Shown in pieces: positions 45,281 to 54,706 of a stretch of DNA of 64,000 nt. Source of the stretch: Algorimicrobium algoritergicola (lineage in GTDB: Bacteria > Bacteroidota > Bacteroidia > Flavobacteriales > Flavobacteriaceae); the NCBI RefSeq assembly GCF_008086165.1, contig NZ_VSKL01000003.1, positions 1 to 64,000 on the forward strand. Direction: 5' to 3'. A model generated the notes under the pieces. The model made no database searches. It saw only the letters and a list, made by a program, of their open reading frames with translations, and was not told the DNA's origin. The position numbers and the translations under genes were made by a program. How positions within the stretch are numbered: the first letter of the stretch is position 1; each line of letters opens with the position of its first letter.

Positions 45281-45970
45281 TTAACCAATTTTAGTATCTA
45301 AAGCTAAACTTGGACTCATGGTACTAGACATAAAAATGCTCTTCACATAAACTCCTTTAGCAGCAGTTGGTTTAAGTTTCATTATTGTTTGTAATAATTC
45401 GTTTGCATTACCTGCAATTTTATCAGCACTGAAAGATGCTTTTCCTATTGATGCGTGTACAATACCAGTTTTATCAACTTTAAAGTCAATTTTACCAGCT
45501 TTTACATCGCTAACAGCTTTAGCAATATCCATTGTTACCGTACCAGTTTTTGGGTTAGGCATTAAACCACGAGGACCTAATACACGTCCTAAAGGACCTA
45601 ACTTACCCATAACACTTGGCATAGTTACAATAACATCTACGTTTGTCCAACCACCTTTAATTTTATCAAGGTACTCATCTAAACCTACATAGTCTGCACC
45701 AGCTTCTTTAGCTTCCGCTTCTTTATCTGGAGTTACTAATGCTAAAACTTTTACGTCTTTACCCGTACCATGTGGAAGCGTTACTACGCCTCTTACCATT
45801 TGATTTGCCTTTCTTGGATCTACGCCTAAACGTATTGCCAAGTCTATAGATGCATCAAATTTAGTATTGGTTATTTCTTTTATTAATGCTGATGCTTCAC
45901 CGACAGAATATACTCTACCCTTTTCGATTTTTGCTACAGCTTCTTTTTGTTTCTTTGTTAATCTTGCCAT
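45281..45970 (-). CDS. rplA: Ribosomal protein uL1
   Basis: 229 residues with the family blocks [37 protein letters not shown] and [14 protein letters not shown]1 binds 23S rRNA helices at the L1 stalk and usually represses the L11 operon by binding its own mRNA. Starts 17 bases after rplK. Confidence 0.97.
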   Translation of the reverse strand: MARLTKKQKEAVAKIEKGRVYSVGEASALIKEITNTKFDASIDLAIRLGVDPRKANQMVRGVVTLPHGTGKDVKVLALVTPDKEAEAKEAGADYVGLDEYLDKIKGGWTNVDVIVTMPSVMGKLGPLGRVLGPRGLMPNPKTGTVTMDIAKAVSDVKAGKIDFKVDKTGIVHASIGKASFSADKIAGNANELLQTIMKLKPTAAKGVYVKSIFMSSTMSPSLALDTKIG

Positions 45971-45987
45971 TTTACAATTTTTTTAGA

Positions 45988-46428
45988 TTAATTAGGGGCA
46001 GTACCACCTTTAACAGTTATACCCATTGATCTAGCAGTACCTGCAACCATTGTCATGGCCGCTTCGATTGTAAATGCATTTAAATCTTGCATTTTATCTT
46101 CAGCGATGGTTCTAACCTGATCCCAAGAAACTTTTGCTACTTTTTTAATGTGTGGTTCACCTGAACCCTTTTTCACTTTGGCCGCTTCTAATAATTGTAC
46201 AGCTGCAGGAGGTGTTTTGATAACAAAGTCAAATGATTTGTCTTTGTATACCATAATAACCACTGGTAAAACTTTACCAGGTTTATCTTGTGTTCTAGCA
46301 TTAAACTGCTTACAGAACTCCATGATATTAACTCCAGCGGCACCTAAAGCGGGTCCAACCGGTGGCGACGGATTCGCTGCACCTCCCCTTACTTGTAGTT
46401 TAACTACTTTACTTAACTCTTTTGCCAT
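45988..46428 (-). CDS. rplK: Ribosomal protein uL11
   Basis: 146 residues: [20 protein letters not shown] at the N-terminus, with the proline-rich hinge that thiostrepton-type antibiotics and the factor-binding centre contact, and TVKGGTAPN at the end. Binds 23S rRNA near the stalk. Lies 72 bases after nusG. Confidence 0.97.
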   Translation of the reverse strand: MAKELSKVVKLQVRGGAANPSPPVGPALGAAGVNIMEFCKQFNARTQDKPGKVLPVVIMVYKDKSFDFVIKTPPAAVQLLEAAKVKKGSGEPHIKKVAKVSWDQVRTIAEDKMQDLNAFTIEAAMTMVAGTARSMGITVKGGTAPN

Positions 46429-46500
46429 TTTTAATAATTTAGTTTTTTTGTAATCTTTTATTTTGAAGCTAAAGATTACACTTTATGATTGTAACAATTA

Positions 46501-47055
46501 TTATACTTTTTCTACTTGCATATAGCTTAATTCTAATGGTGTTTTTCTTCCGAAAATTTTCACCATTACTTCCAGCTTACGCTTCTCTTCGTTAATTTTC
46601 TCAATAGTTCCATCAAATCCATTGAATGGTCCATCAATAACTTTAACGGTTTCACCAATATTAAATGGAATAGCCACATTTGTATCAGCATCTAATGATA
46701 ACTCATCAACCTTACCTAACATTCTATTTACTTCAGATTGTCTTAATGGCACTGGGTCTCCTCCTTTTGTTTCACCTAAAAAGCCAATAACATTTGTTAC
46801 TGATTTTATAATGTGAGGAATTTCACCAGTTAAGTTTGCTTTTATCATGATGTAACCTGGGAAATAAACTTTTTCTTTGTTTGTTTTCTTACCGTTACGT
46901 ATTTGGATTACTGTTTCCGTTGGAACTAAAACCTGCTCAACAAAATCTTCATATCCCAATCGTGCTATTTCCGTTTCTATATAAGCTTTAATTTTATTTT
47001 CTTGACCGCTTACAGCTCTAACGACATACCACTTTTTCTCATTTCCTTCAGACAT
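46501..47055 (-). CDS. nusG: Transcription elongation factor NusG
   Basis: 184 residues. The NGN domain starts KKWYVVRAVSGQENKIKAYI and includes VYFPGYIMIKANL; the C-terminal KOW domain is VKVIDGPFNGFDGTIEKIN. It suppresses pausing and couples RNA polymerase to the ribosome or Rho. Located 12 bases after secE, the usual pair. Confidence 0.97.
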   Translation of the reverse strand: MSEGNEKKWYVVRAVSGQENKIKAYIETEIARLGYEDFVEQVLVPTETVIQIRNGKKTNKEKVYFPGYIMIKANLTGEIPHIIKSVTNVIGFLGETKGGDPVPLRQSEVNRMLGKVDELSLDADTNVAIPFNIGETVKVIDGPFNGFDGTIEKINEEKRKLEVMVKIFGRKTPLELSYMQVEKV

Positions 47056-47067
47056 AAAATTTTATTT

Positions 47068-47265
47068 TTAACCGTTAATCCATTGAAAGTAAAATCCTAT
47101 TGCTTTGCTAAATACTGTGTCAACACCCCAAATAGCTAGTGAAAAAATGATAGAGAACACTGCTACTAAAATTGTTAACTTCTGTCCTTCTGCCCATGTT
47201 GGCCAAGTAACATTGTTTTTTAGTTCTCCAAATGATTCTTTTATATAGTTTGCAATTCCAGCCAT
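47068..47265 (-). CDS. secE: Preprotein translocase subunit SecE
   Basis: 65 residues with one membrane helix (LTILVAVFSIIFSLAIWGVD) after an amphipathic segment ending VTWPTW, the conserved SecE signature. It clamps SecY in the inner-membrane translocon. Short, single-span form usual outside enterobacteria. Confidence 0.95.
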   Translation of the reverse strand: MAGIANYIKESFGELKNNVTWPTWAEGQKLTILVAVFSIIFSLAIWGVDTVFSKAIGFYFQWING

Positions 47266-47323
47266 TGTTTAATATGTTTTTATTTTCAGGAAGTAATTAT
47301 AACAATGATTACTTCATAAATTG

Positions 47324-47396
47324 CACGGGTTGAGAGACTCGAACTCCCGACACCTGGTTTTGGAGACCAGTGCTCTACCAACTGAGCTAAACCCGT
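47324..47396 (-). tRNA. tRNA-Trp(CCA)
   Basis: 73 bases. Acceptor ACGGGTT/AACCCGT, discriminator G, anticodon loop CTCCAAA with CCA. Lies between tuf and secE, a common place for tRNA-Trp. Confidence 0.95.
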
Positions 47397-47407
47397 AAAT
47401 ACAAGTC

Positions 47408-47435
47408 AAGGTATTCCGAAAAAACGGAATACCTT
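47408..47435 (-). terminator. Hairpin after tuf (possible terminator or processing site)
   Basis: AAGGTATTCCG and CGGAATACCTT form a perfect 11-bp stem around six A residues. No T run follows on the minus strand, so RNA processing between tuf and tRNA-Trp is an alternative. Confidence 0.6.
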
Positions 47436-47458
47436 AACTCTATATTTATTAGATAATA

Positions 47459-48646
47459 TTAATCTAAAATTTCAGTTACCTGACCTGCTCCAACTGTTCT
47501 TCCTCCTTCACGAATAGCGAAACGAAGACCAACATTCATTGCAATTGGTTGAATTAAATCAACATGAATTGTTAAGTTATCTCCAGGCATAACCATCTCA
47601 ACACCTTCTGGTAAAGCAATGTTACCAGTTACATCCGTTGTACGAACATAAAATTGTGGACGGTAATTATTATGGAATGGCGTATGACGACCACCTTCTT
47701 CTTTTTTCAAGATATAAACCTCAGCTTTAAATTTAGCGTGTGGTGTTACAGAACCTGGCTTACAGATTACCATACCTCTTGAAATTTGACTTTTCTCAAT
47801 ACCTCTTAATAAGATACCAGCATTATCACCAGCCTCACCTCTATCAAGGATTTGACGGAACATTTCAATACCAGTAATTGTAGATGTAATCTTCTCAGCA
47901 CCCATACCGATGATCTCAACTGGATCTCCTGTATTAGCAATACCAGTTTCGATACGACCTGTAGCAACAGTTCCACGACCAGTAATAGAGAAAACATCTT
48001 CAATAGGCATTAAGAAAGGCTTATCAACCTCACGTAATGGCTCTTCAATCCAGTTATCAACAGCTTCCATTAATTCTAAAACTGTATCAACCCATTTTTG
48101 TTCACCATTTAAAGCACCTAATGCAGAACCAGCAATTACAGGTCCATTATCACCATCGTACTCATAGAAAGAAAGTAAATCTCTAACTTCCATATCAACC
48201 AATTCGATTAATTCTTCATCATCAACCATATCCACTTTATTCATGAATACAACGATACGAGGAATACCTACTTGGCGTCCTAATAAGATATGCTCTCTTG
48301 TTTGTGGCATAGGACCATCAGTAGCCGCAACTACTAAAATAGCACCATCCATTTGTGCAGCACCAGTTACCATGTTCTTTACGTAATCCGCGTGACCTGG
48401 ACAGTCAACGTGAGCGTAATGACGATTTGCTGTTGCATATTCTACGTGTGAAGTATTAATTGTAATACCTCTTTCTTTTTCTTCCGGTGCATTATCAATT
48501 TGATCAAATGATCTTGCTTCTGAAAAACCTGCATCAGCTAATACTTTAGTAATAGCAGCAGTTAAAGTTGTTTTACCGTGATCTACGTGTCCAATAGTAC
48601 CTATGTTAAGGTGTGGTTTTGAACGATCGAAAGTTGCCTTTGCCAT
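47459..48646 (-). CDS. tuf: Elongation factor Tu
   Basis: 395 residues. G1 [10 protein letters not shown], switch 2 DCPGHADY, G4 NKVDM and SALGALNGE (G5) are intact, and domains 2 and 3 are complete ([22 protein letters not shown]). It brings aminoacyl-tRNA to the ribosome. Preceded by four tRNA genes in the order found upstream of tufB in E. coli. Confidence 0.98.
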   Translation of the reverse strand: MAKATFDRSKPHLNIGTIGHVDHGKTTLTAAITKVLADAGFSEARSFDQIDNAPEEKERGITINTSHVEYATANRHYAHVDCPGHADYVKNMVTGAAQMDGAILVVAATDGPMPQTREHILLGRQVGIPRIVVFMNKVDMVDDEELIELVDMEVRDLLSFYEYDGDNGPVIAGSALGALNGEQKWVDTVLELMEAVDNWIEEPLREVDKPFLMPIEDVFSITGRGTVATGRIETGIANTGDPVEIIGMGAEKITSTITGIEMFRQILDRGEAGDNAGILLRGIEKSQISRGMVICKPGSVTPHAKFKAEVYILKKEEGGRHTPFHNNYRPQFYVRTTDVTGNIALPEGVEMVMPGDNLTIHVDLIQPIAMNVGLRFAIREGGRTVGAGQVTEILD

Positions 48647-48701
48647 GTTTAATTTATTTTAATCTTATTTATATTAGTACTTAATTATTCAATTTTAAAA
48701 G

Positions 48702-48773
48702 AGCCAATGACGGGAATTGAACCCGTGGCCTCTTCCTTACCAAGGAAACGCTCTACCCCTGAGCTACACCGGC
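48702..48773 (-). tRNA. tRNA-Thr(GGT)
   Basis: 72 bases. Acceptor GCCGGTG pairs with CATTGGC including G-T wobbles; anticodon loop TTGGTAA with GGT. Nearest tRNA to tuf. Confidence 0.93.
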
Positions 48774-48853
48774 GTAAAGTTTTTATTTCTTTTACATGCC
48801 TACACAAAGACAAACCTTAAAAGAAGATATTCCTACTTTGTAAGGAATTATTG

Positions 48854-48926
48854 AGCGAGAGACCGGGTTCGAACCGGCGACATTCAGCTTGGAAGGCTGA
48901 CGCTCTACCAACTGAGCTACTCTCGC
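48854..48926 (-). tRNA. tRNA-Gly(TCC)
   Basis: 73 bases. Acceptor GCGAGAG/CTCTCGC, anticodon stem TCAGC/GCTGA, loop CTTCCAA with anticodon TCC. Confidence 0.95.
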
Positions 48927-49106
48927 ATTTCTTTGAATATTTCTCAATACTCAAAAGGTGTTTTATTATTTCAATTTTGGATTAATTTCATAACCCTGTA
49001 AAAGCGAACTCTTACTAAATTTCAAAAAACGTGTTTTGAAATTTTAACTTTTAAAACACTACTTTACAAAAGCGAACTTTTGTCAGTAGCTAATTTAAAA
49101 ACTCAG

Positions 49107-49188
<82 letters not shown>

Positions 49189-49228
49189 AATCACTTTAAT
49201 TCAATATTTCAAAAAAAACTTTTTTTTG

Positions 49229-49302
49229 AGCCGATGGAGGGACTCGAACCCACGACCTGCTGATTACAAATCAGCTGCTCTAGCCAGCTGAGCTACATCG
49301 GC
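49229..49302 (-). tRNA. tRNA-Thr(TGT)
   Basis: 74 bases, identical to the copy at 30939-31012. Anticodon loop TTTGTAA. First gene of the tRNA cluster leading into tuf. Confidence 0.95.
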
Positions 49303-49323
49303 TTTTTAGCATCTTTTTGGAGC

Positions 49324-49350
49324 TAAAAAAAAGCCCGCTATTTCTAACGG
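49324..49350 (-). terminator. Terminator after raiA
   Basis: On the minus strand CCGTTA, loop GAAA, TAGCGG (one G-T pair) followed by GC and a run of T (plus-strand A run at 49325-49332). Confidence 0.75.
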
Positions 49351-49404
49351 ACTGCAAATGTATAGAATTATTTTTTTATTCAAAACATTTTTTCAAATAT
49401 TTTA

Positions 49405-49707
49405 TCATAAATGTGATCTTAATTTTTCTTTTCGCTTCTTTAATTGACGTTCAAGCGAGGCTACAGCCGTGTCTACACCTTCTTCAAAAGTTTTACATTG
49501 TTTTTTTACAACAAAACTATCTCCAGGCACATTTACACGTGCTTCAAAGATTTTGTTAGCCTTATCACTCGTGTTCTCTACTTTCAAATAAACATCTGAT
49601 TGAATAACTTTATCATAATACAAATCTAATTTGTCCATGCGCTTCTGAATAAAGTCTATCAATTTCTGATCTGCGTTAAAATTAACGGATTGGGTGTTTA
49701 CTTTCAT
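49405..49707 (-). CDS. raiA: Ribosome hibernation/associated factor (short HPF/RaiA)
   Basis: 100 residues: MKVNTQSVNFNADQKLIDFI, then KLDLYYDKVIQSDVYLKVEN and KQCKTFEEGVDTAVASLERQ. This is the beta-alpha-beta-beta-beta-alpha fold of the short HPF/YfiA proteins, without the long-form dimerisation tail. It binds the 30S decoding site to protect idle ribosomes. It lies 39 bases after xerC on the same strand. Confidence 0.9.
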   Translation of the reverse strand: MKVNTQSVNFNADQKLIDFIQKRMDKLDLYYDKVIQSDVYLKVENTSDKANKIFEARVNVPGDSFVVKKQCKTFEEGVDTAVASLERQLKKRKEKLRSHL

Positions 49708-49746
49708 ACGGTTCTATTTTTAATATTAAACAAATGAATTTTGCTG

Positions 49747-50640
49747 TTATTTTTTCTGACCACGTGGATGCGCTTTTAAATACACTTTCTTTAATTCGGA
49801 TATACTATTATGTGTGTAAACTTGTGTAGCGGCTAAACTGGAATGACCAAGTAATTCTTTTACAGCATTTAAATCGGCACCTTGATTTAGTAAATGAGTG
49901 GCAAATGAATGCCTTAAAATATGTGGACTCTTTTTTACCTTGGTAGATGCTAAACTAAAATAATCATTTATTATGCGGTAGACAAGTGTTTCATAAATTT
50001 TAACGCCTTTTTGTGTTAAAAAGAAATGATTTTTATCTGTTATGTTTTCTAATGTAATTCTAACTTTTAAATACTGCTCTATCGTTTTCATAACAGAATC
50101 TAGCAAGGGAATAATTCGCTCCTTGTTTCGCTTTCCTAAAACTTTCAACGTTTGATTGGATGTATCTATTTGGTTTAACTGAATCTCTACCAATTCAATA
50201 CGACGAATTCCCGTAGAATAAAAAAGTTCAATTATTAGTTTATTCCTAATACCTTCAAAGCTGGAATCAAAATTCAATTCATCTAAAACGGTTGCTACTT
50301 CAGCTTCCGAAAATGGAATTTGAATTTTCTTACTCGTTTTTAATGCTTTGTGCTTGGAAAGTGGATTCGCTTTAATATCTCCCACTTTTAATTGAAATTT
50401 ATAATAGGAATTTAATGCCGAAATTTTTCGATTTATAGACCGATTACTGATTTTTTGATCTACTAAACTCACAATCCAATTCCTGATTTCTGGATAATTG
50501 ACAGACAACATATCCTGTGTTTGATAGGTTGCCGATAAAAAGGTAAGAAAATCATTTAAATCTTTTTCATAAGCCTTCACAGTTAACTTGGAGTAGTGTT
50601 TTTCCAAAAGTAAATAGTCTGTAAAAGATTGAAAAGGCAT
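49747..50640 (-). CDS. xerC: Tyrosine recombinase XerC/XerD
   Basis: 297 residues. N-terminal core-binding SAM-like domain (FTDYLLLEKHYSKLTVKAYE), then the catalytic domain with all residues: Arg in STGIRRIELVEI, Lys in GKRNKERIIPL, HILRHSFATHLL (HxxR), LGHSSL (His) and YTH (Tyr). It resolves chromosome dimers at dif. Position between rpsU and raiA is usual for Flavobacteriia, so it is the housekeeping enzyme, not an integron integrase. Confidence 0.92.
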   Translation of the reverse strand: MPFQSFTDYLLLEKHYSKLTVKAYEKDLNDFLTFLSATYQTQDMLSVNYPEIRNWIVSLVDQKISNRSINRKISALNSYYKFQLKVGDIKANPLSKHKALKTSKKIQIPFSEAEVATVLDELNFDSSFEGIRNKLIIELFYSTGIRRIELVEIQLNQIDTSNQTLKVLGKRNKERIIPLLDSVMKTIEQYLKVRITLENITDKNHFFLTQKGVKIYETLVYRIINDYFSLASTKVKKSPHILRHSFATHLLNQGADLNAVKELLGHSSLAATQVYTHNSISELKKVYLKAHPRGQKK

Positions 50641-50724
50641 GAGAATTCTTGTATAAGTTAGATTGTTATTTAGTATGCTTAATTGTAAAATTACGAAGAT
50701 TTATTGGTCTTTAAATTCAAAGCA

Positions 50725-50760
50725 AAAAAAAATCCCACATTTCTGTAGGATTCATTTTTT
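50725..50760 (-). terminator. Weak terminator after rpsU
   Basis: AATCCCACA and TGTAGGATT pair with one mismatch; on the minus strand a T run follows (plus A run near 50727-50732). Confidence 0.6.
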
Positions 50761-50775
50761 AATACTATTTAGAGA

Positions 50776-50970
50776 TTAGATATTCTCTTGATCTCTTAAA
50801 CGTTGAATATATTGAGCTTTTTGAATGAGCGTTCTATTTTCAATTGAAGGCTTCGTAAACTGCTTACGTGAATTTAAAGCACGTTTAGTTCCCGTTTTAT
50901 CAAACTTTCGTTTGAAACGTTTTAGCGCTCTATCTATATTTTCTCCTTCTTTAATCGGTATAATTAACAT
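50776..50970 (-). CDS. rpsU: Ribosomal protein bS21
   Basis: 64 residues from ATG 50970: MLIIPIKEGENIDRALKRFK, then RKFDKTGTKRALNSRKQFTK. Basic small-subunit protein lying near the anti-Shine-Dalgarno end of 16S rRNA. The start is fixed by an excellent Shine-Dalgarno sequence (AGGAGG at 50980-50985) 9 bases upstream; a longer upstream frame would start inside it. In flavobacteria bS21 helps hide the anti-SD, so this SD is probably an autoregulatory sensor. Confidence 0.93.
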   Translation of the reverse strand: MLIIPIKEGENIDRALKRFKRKFDKTGTKRALNSRKQFTKPSIENRTLIQKAQYIQRLRDQENI

Positions 50971-50977
50971 AGTCCTT

Positions 50978-50985
50978 AACCTCCT
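50978..50985 (-). promoter_or_regulatory. Strong Shine-Dalgarno sequence of rpsU
   Basis: Minus-strand AGGAGGTT, 7-9 bases before the ATG. No comparable SD precedes the neighbouring genes, which start after A-rich leaders. Confidence 0.85.
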
Positions 50986-51127
50986 CTCTTTTAGAATTTT
51001 CAAGATGCAAAAATAGTAACAAATTTAAATTCTGCAATGAAAAAATAAAAAAAATTATTTGTTCTATTCGAGAACTTAATTAAACGTAAAAAAAAGGCGA
51101 GATTTATAATACTTCAACATATAAAAA

Positions 51128-51164
51128 AAACAGAAACAACTTAAGGTTAAGCTATTTCTGTTTT
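51128..51164 (-). terminator. Terminator of the gene at 51188
   Basis: AAACAGAAA pairs with TTTCTGTTT, with a nested TTAA/TTAA-type stem inside; T-rich on the minus side. Confidence 0.7.
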
Positions 51165-51187
51165 ATAGAATATTGACACGCTAAATG

Positions 51188-52615
51188 CTAATCTTTAAAC
51201 AAAGCGTAACGCTTGGTTAAATCTTGTATGAGTTTTTCTTCTTCTTTACTTTCCAATAAGGTATTGTAGCTTTTCCAAAAATCTTTATCATAAGGTTTAG
51301 GCGAAAACAAATCGGAATCCCAAGGTTTGGCTAATGCTTCCTTTACTTGCGCATCATCTGTAATAATTTCCGTGAACAAAATTTCTTGAACGGTATAGTA
51401 ATAACGTTCGTCCTTATTAATGGCCGATTCGTCAATTTCCGTTTTAGGATCATCTATTGCAACACCTACATTTACTAGTTTTGGTGTTTCATAATACACA
51501 TAATTCAAGTACATTTTATCTTGATACTCTTTGTAACTCAACACCAATTTATGGGTTATATCTGTATCATAAAGTGTTTTACTTCTGCTGCGTTGTGCTT
51601 TTGAAGCTGCAACCAATTCATATTCAATTTTTTTAATGGCATAGGTGTCCCAATAAATATAAATCCACCCTTTGGGATGATAACCATCATTGAAAATTCC
51701 TGGTGTTTCCAAATTCACATATTCAAAACTTTCTGAAATTTGAATTTTATAAATTTTCCGGTCATTTTCTACAAGAACAGTATCCAAATTAAATTGGTGT
51801 TTACTCATAATATCCTCGCCAAATAACGCACGTGAATTTCCGGCATTTCGAACCATATTCAATTTTCCTTGAAATAATGTTTCTAATCCGTTAATACGAT
51901 TATCGTTCCATTTTATGGCTTTTACTAATGAGCTCGTTCTAATGGTATCACGTTTTAAATTGTTTTTTGAAAACTTGATGTTTTTAGCCTTATTTTTCAG
52001 GTAGGATGTATAAGCTAACAAACTATCCACATCTCGTAAATCATAACTTTTACGAACCTGATCCACATTTATTTTAAGATTCTCTGCAGTACTAGATGCG
52101 AAATTGGAATCGTGTAAGGTAATGGCACTTTCAATGAGCCACTTAAATTCCTTTTTATTGCGCTCTTTATGACGCATAAATCCTTTTTGCAAATAGGAAG
52201 AATCTGGTAAGTTTTCTGGCAACTCTTCAATGGCTCGCATGACGATATCCTTACCCGTTTTAGGTCTGGTTTCGGCTATTAGTAATACTTCATCTAGAGA
52301 CGCCACATCTTCATCTAAATAAATTTCGAACGAGGCATCAAACTCATCAACCGGGATTTTATAACTTTTAAATCCAATAGAGGATACAATTAACGTATCT
52401 TTTTTATACTTGTTTGGTACGGTTAATAAAAATTTACCATCAGCGTTTGTAACGGTTCCGATGGTTGTGTTTTTAATATAAATACTCGCACTTTCTATAG
52501 GCTGAAACGTACTCCCTTCTAAAACCGTATTTGTTAATTCGGTTTGAGCTGAAGCACATGTTCCAATAAAAATTAGAAAAACACTTAAAAGGTAGGTTTG
52601 AAAACGATTTGTCAT
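51188..52615 (-). CDS. Exported protein with CarboxypepD_reg-like domain
   Basis: 475 residues with a signal peptide (ending CASAQ, about residue 24). A carboxypeptidase-regulatory-like fold follows (STFQPIESASIYIKNTTIGT; ADGKFLLTVPN; SSIGFKSYKI), then an LDEVLLIAETRPKTGKDIV segment. The remaining approximately 340 residues form a beta-rich domain (IYWDTYAIKKIEYELVAASK) seen in DUF5686-like outer-membrane proteins, but without a full TonB barrel. Probably periplasmic or outer-membrane associated. Start 11 bases after the acyl-CoA dehydrogenase gene. Confidence 0.7.
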   Translation of the reverse strand: MTNRFQTYLLSVFLIFIGTCASAQTELTNTVLEGSTFQPIESASIYIKNTTIGTVTNADGKFLLTVPNKYKKDTLIVSSIGFKSYKIPVDEFDASFEIYLDEDVASLDEVLLIAETRPKTGKDIVMRAIEELPENLPDSSYLQKGFMRHKERNKKEFKWLIESAITLHDSNFASSTAENLKINVDQVRKSYDLRDVDSLLAYTSYLKNKAKNIKFSKNNLKRDTIRTSSLVKAIKWNDNRINGLETLFQGKLNMVRNAGNSRALFGEDIMSKHQFNLDTVLVENDRKIYKIQISESFEYVNLETPGIFNDGYHPKGWIYIYWDTYAIKKIEYELVAASKAQRSRSKTLYDTDITHKLVLSYKEYQDKMYLNYVYYETPKLVNVGVAIDDPKTEIDESAINKDERYYYTVQEILFTEIITDDAQVKEALAKPWDSDLFSPKPYDKDFWKSYNTLLESKEEEKLIQDLTKRYALFKD

Positions 52616-52626
52616 TTAAAATTTAT

Positions 52627-53796
52627 TTACTTGGTTGCTGGCTTGTAATCCACACCATCCAATGTCATTTTAGCAATTATTTCACGTAAGATCTCTGATG
52701 TACCACCTCCAATTGGTCCTAATCGGCTGTCACGTAATAATCGTGCCATAGGATATTCTTCCATATAACCATAACCACCTAAAAACTGAAGACATTGGTA
52801 TATAACCTCATCGGCCATTTTAGTAGATTGTAATTTAGAAATAGTTGCTTCTTTAACCACATATTCACCTTTATTCATTCTGTAGGCAATAGAGTAGTTA
52901 AATTCTTTACAAACAATCATGCTAGCGTACGCATCTGAATAGGCATGACGTAAGGCTTGGAATTTATTAATGCTCTTCCCAAACGCGTAACGTTCACTCA
53001 TATATTGTTTGGCATAATCTAAAGCAAATTCAGCGCGTGCATGTGAGTTTACTCCCATAATTAAACGCTCAAACGCAAAGTGCTGCATAATGTATGGAAA
53101 TCCTTTATTGACTTCACCCATTAAGTTTTCAGCAGGAATGGTCACGTTGTCAAAAGCTATTTCAGCTGTATCACTCGCTCTCCACCCTAATTTATCCAAT
53201 TTGGTTGCCGAAATACCAGGTGTATCACGATCCATAATAAACATACTAATTCCTTTATTTCCTAACTCCGGATTTGTTTTAGCAGCAACTACTAAATAAT
53301 CGCTATAAACACCATTAGTAATAAAAGTTTTGGATCCGTTAAGGACAAATGTATCTCCTTTCTTTTCAGCAGTTGTACGCATTCCTGCCACATCACTACC
53401 ACCAAAAGGTTCGGTTACACAAAGGCAGCCAATCATATCACCAGAAATACTTGCCGTTAAATATTTTTCTTTAATAGCATCACTTCCTTCAGCATTTACG
53501 TGTGTCATTGCTAAATAAGCATGAGCCCACATATTGGCTGCAAAACCACCAGAATTAACTTTTTGCAGTTCTTCAAGAAATATAATTGTATAAAATAAGT
53601 CTAAATCTAATCCGCCATACGCTTCAGGGTAATTAACACCAAAGAAGCCCATATCTCCGAATTTTTTCCAAATAAAACGTTCAACAGTTCCGTCTTTCTC
53701 CCATTTTTCAATATGTGGAACTACCTCTTTCTGTAAAAAATCTTTTAAGCTCTGTCTAAACAAGTTATGCTCTTCGGTGAAGTACATAGTATTCAT
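52627..53796 (-). CDS. Acyl-CoA dehydrogenase
   Basis: 389 residues. FAD and substrate motifs are clear: GCLCVTEPFGGSDVAGMRT (flavin and acyl binding), KTFITNG, WRASDTAEIAFDNVTIPAEN, FGKSINKFQALRHAYSD and GGYGYMEEYPMARLLRDSRL with GGGTSEILREII at the end. It oxidises fatty or branched-chain acyl-CoA to enoyl-CoA, passing electrons to ETF. The substrate chain cannot be told. Two possible ATGs (53796 and 53787) are both plausible. Confidence 0.92.
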   Translation of the reverse strand: MNTMYFTEEHNLFRQSLKDFLQKEVVPHIEKWEKDGTVERFIWKKFGDMGFFGVNYPEAYGGLDLDLFYTIIFLEELQKVNSGGFAANMWAHAYLAMTHVNAEGSDAIKEKYLTASISGDMIGCLCVTEPFGGSDVAGMRTTAEKKGDTFVLNGSKTFITNGVYSDYLVVAAKTNPELGNKGISMFIMDRDTPGISATKLDKLGWRASDTAEIAFDNVTIPAENLMGEVNKGFPYIMQHFAFERLIMGVNSHARAEFALDYAKQYMSERYAFGKSINKFQALRHAYSDAYASMIVCKEFNYSIAYRMNKGEYVVKEATISKLQSTKMADEVIYQCLQFLGGYGYMEEYPMARLLRDSRLGPIGGGTSEILREIIAKMTLDGVDYKPATK

Positions 53797-53818
53797 AAAT
53801 TTTGGTTTTTTTGTTTCT

Positions 53819-54688
53819 TTATTCGAGTGTCAAATATAACGTAATTATCTCAATTTTGTTTACAGGGAAGTCTTTAACTTTCGTTAAATCGGTTAAGGAT
53901 TTGAAGCCATCAAGAAGAATTCGTTGCTCTATAATATTGTGCGCCACTTCATAATCTATGTATTGAATGGTAACCAACTCATCACGTGTAGCCGTGTTTA
54001 AATTGAAACGCGTAATGGGCTTTGGTGTTTTTACGGTGAATTGCTCTTGAATTCTTTCAATGACTTCAGGCGACAAGCCATAAACTTGCGTCAGCTCTAC
54101 ATCAGCAATAAATTGACCACCTATTTTTTCACGATACGAAACAATGCGCCCTGATAACGCATCACCAATTCCATAAATACGTTTTAATTGAGAAGCTGTT
54201 GCTTGGTTTAAATCAATTTTTTGAGCGAATGATTTCGGCTTGCTACTATAATTATTAGATTGGAATGATTTCGGCTTGGGATTCGTAACCCATTCTGGGA
54301 ATTTAAAATTTGGTGACAAAATAGCTAAAAGCGAATCGGATACTTTGGTTACTTGTTGAAATTCGGTAGCCGAATTCACCCATTTATCAGTTGCTCTAAA
54401 CTTATGAAGTCTATCTATTTCTTCATTGCTCATACCTAAAGTATATCCTTTATAATCGGTTATATAATTTGGGTTGAAAGGAAATATTTTGAATTTAGAA
54501 TTTTCAATCTGAACCAATTTTAATGAATCTATTTCCTGTTGAAGTTCCGTATTAATTATGTCGTCATTGCTTTTAATATCTAATGTTTTATTATAAAAGT
54601 AAAACACAACTTGGAGTATCACCATCATGGCGATTAACAAAAAAATCCCATTTCGCTGTTTTTTAGTAAACGTGAAATGGGATTTCAT
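53819..54688 (-). CDS. Membrane-anchored helix-hairpin-helix protein (ComEA-like)
   Basis: 289 residues. One N-terminal membrane helix (GIFLLIAMMVILQVVFYFYN) is followed by an HhH repeat pair. KIDLNQATASQLKRIYGIGD (about 165-184) is the classical ComEA signature, with a second FNLNTATRDELVTIQYIDYE unit. Such domains bind DNA non-specifically; ComEA acts in DNA uptake. No other competence genes are nearby, so the role stays open. Confidence 0.82.
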   Translation of the reverse strand: MKSHFTFTKKQRNGIFLLIAMMVILQVVFYFYNKTLDIKSNDDIINTELQQEIDSLKLVQIENSKFKIFPFNPNYITDYKGYTLGMSNEEIDRLHKFRATDKWVNSATEFQQVTKVSDSLLAILSPNFKFPEWVTNPKPKSFQSNNYSSKPKSFAQKIDLNQATASQLKRIYGIGDALSGRIVSYREKIGGQFIADVELTQVYGLSPEVIERIQEQFTVKTPKPITRFNLNTATRDELVTIQYIDYEVAHNIIEQRILLDGFKSLTDLTKVKDFPVNKIEIITLYLTLE

Positions 54689-54706
54689 AACTGTTAATTT
54701 AGATGT

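Noticed and set aside
49747-50640. XerC-like recombinase as the integrase of the cassette array
   Set aside because: It lies 44 kb away between rpsU and raiA, the housekeeping position, and shows no integron-integrase-specific insertion that I can recognise.
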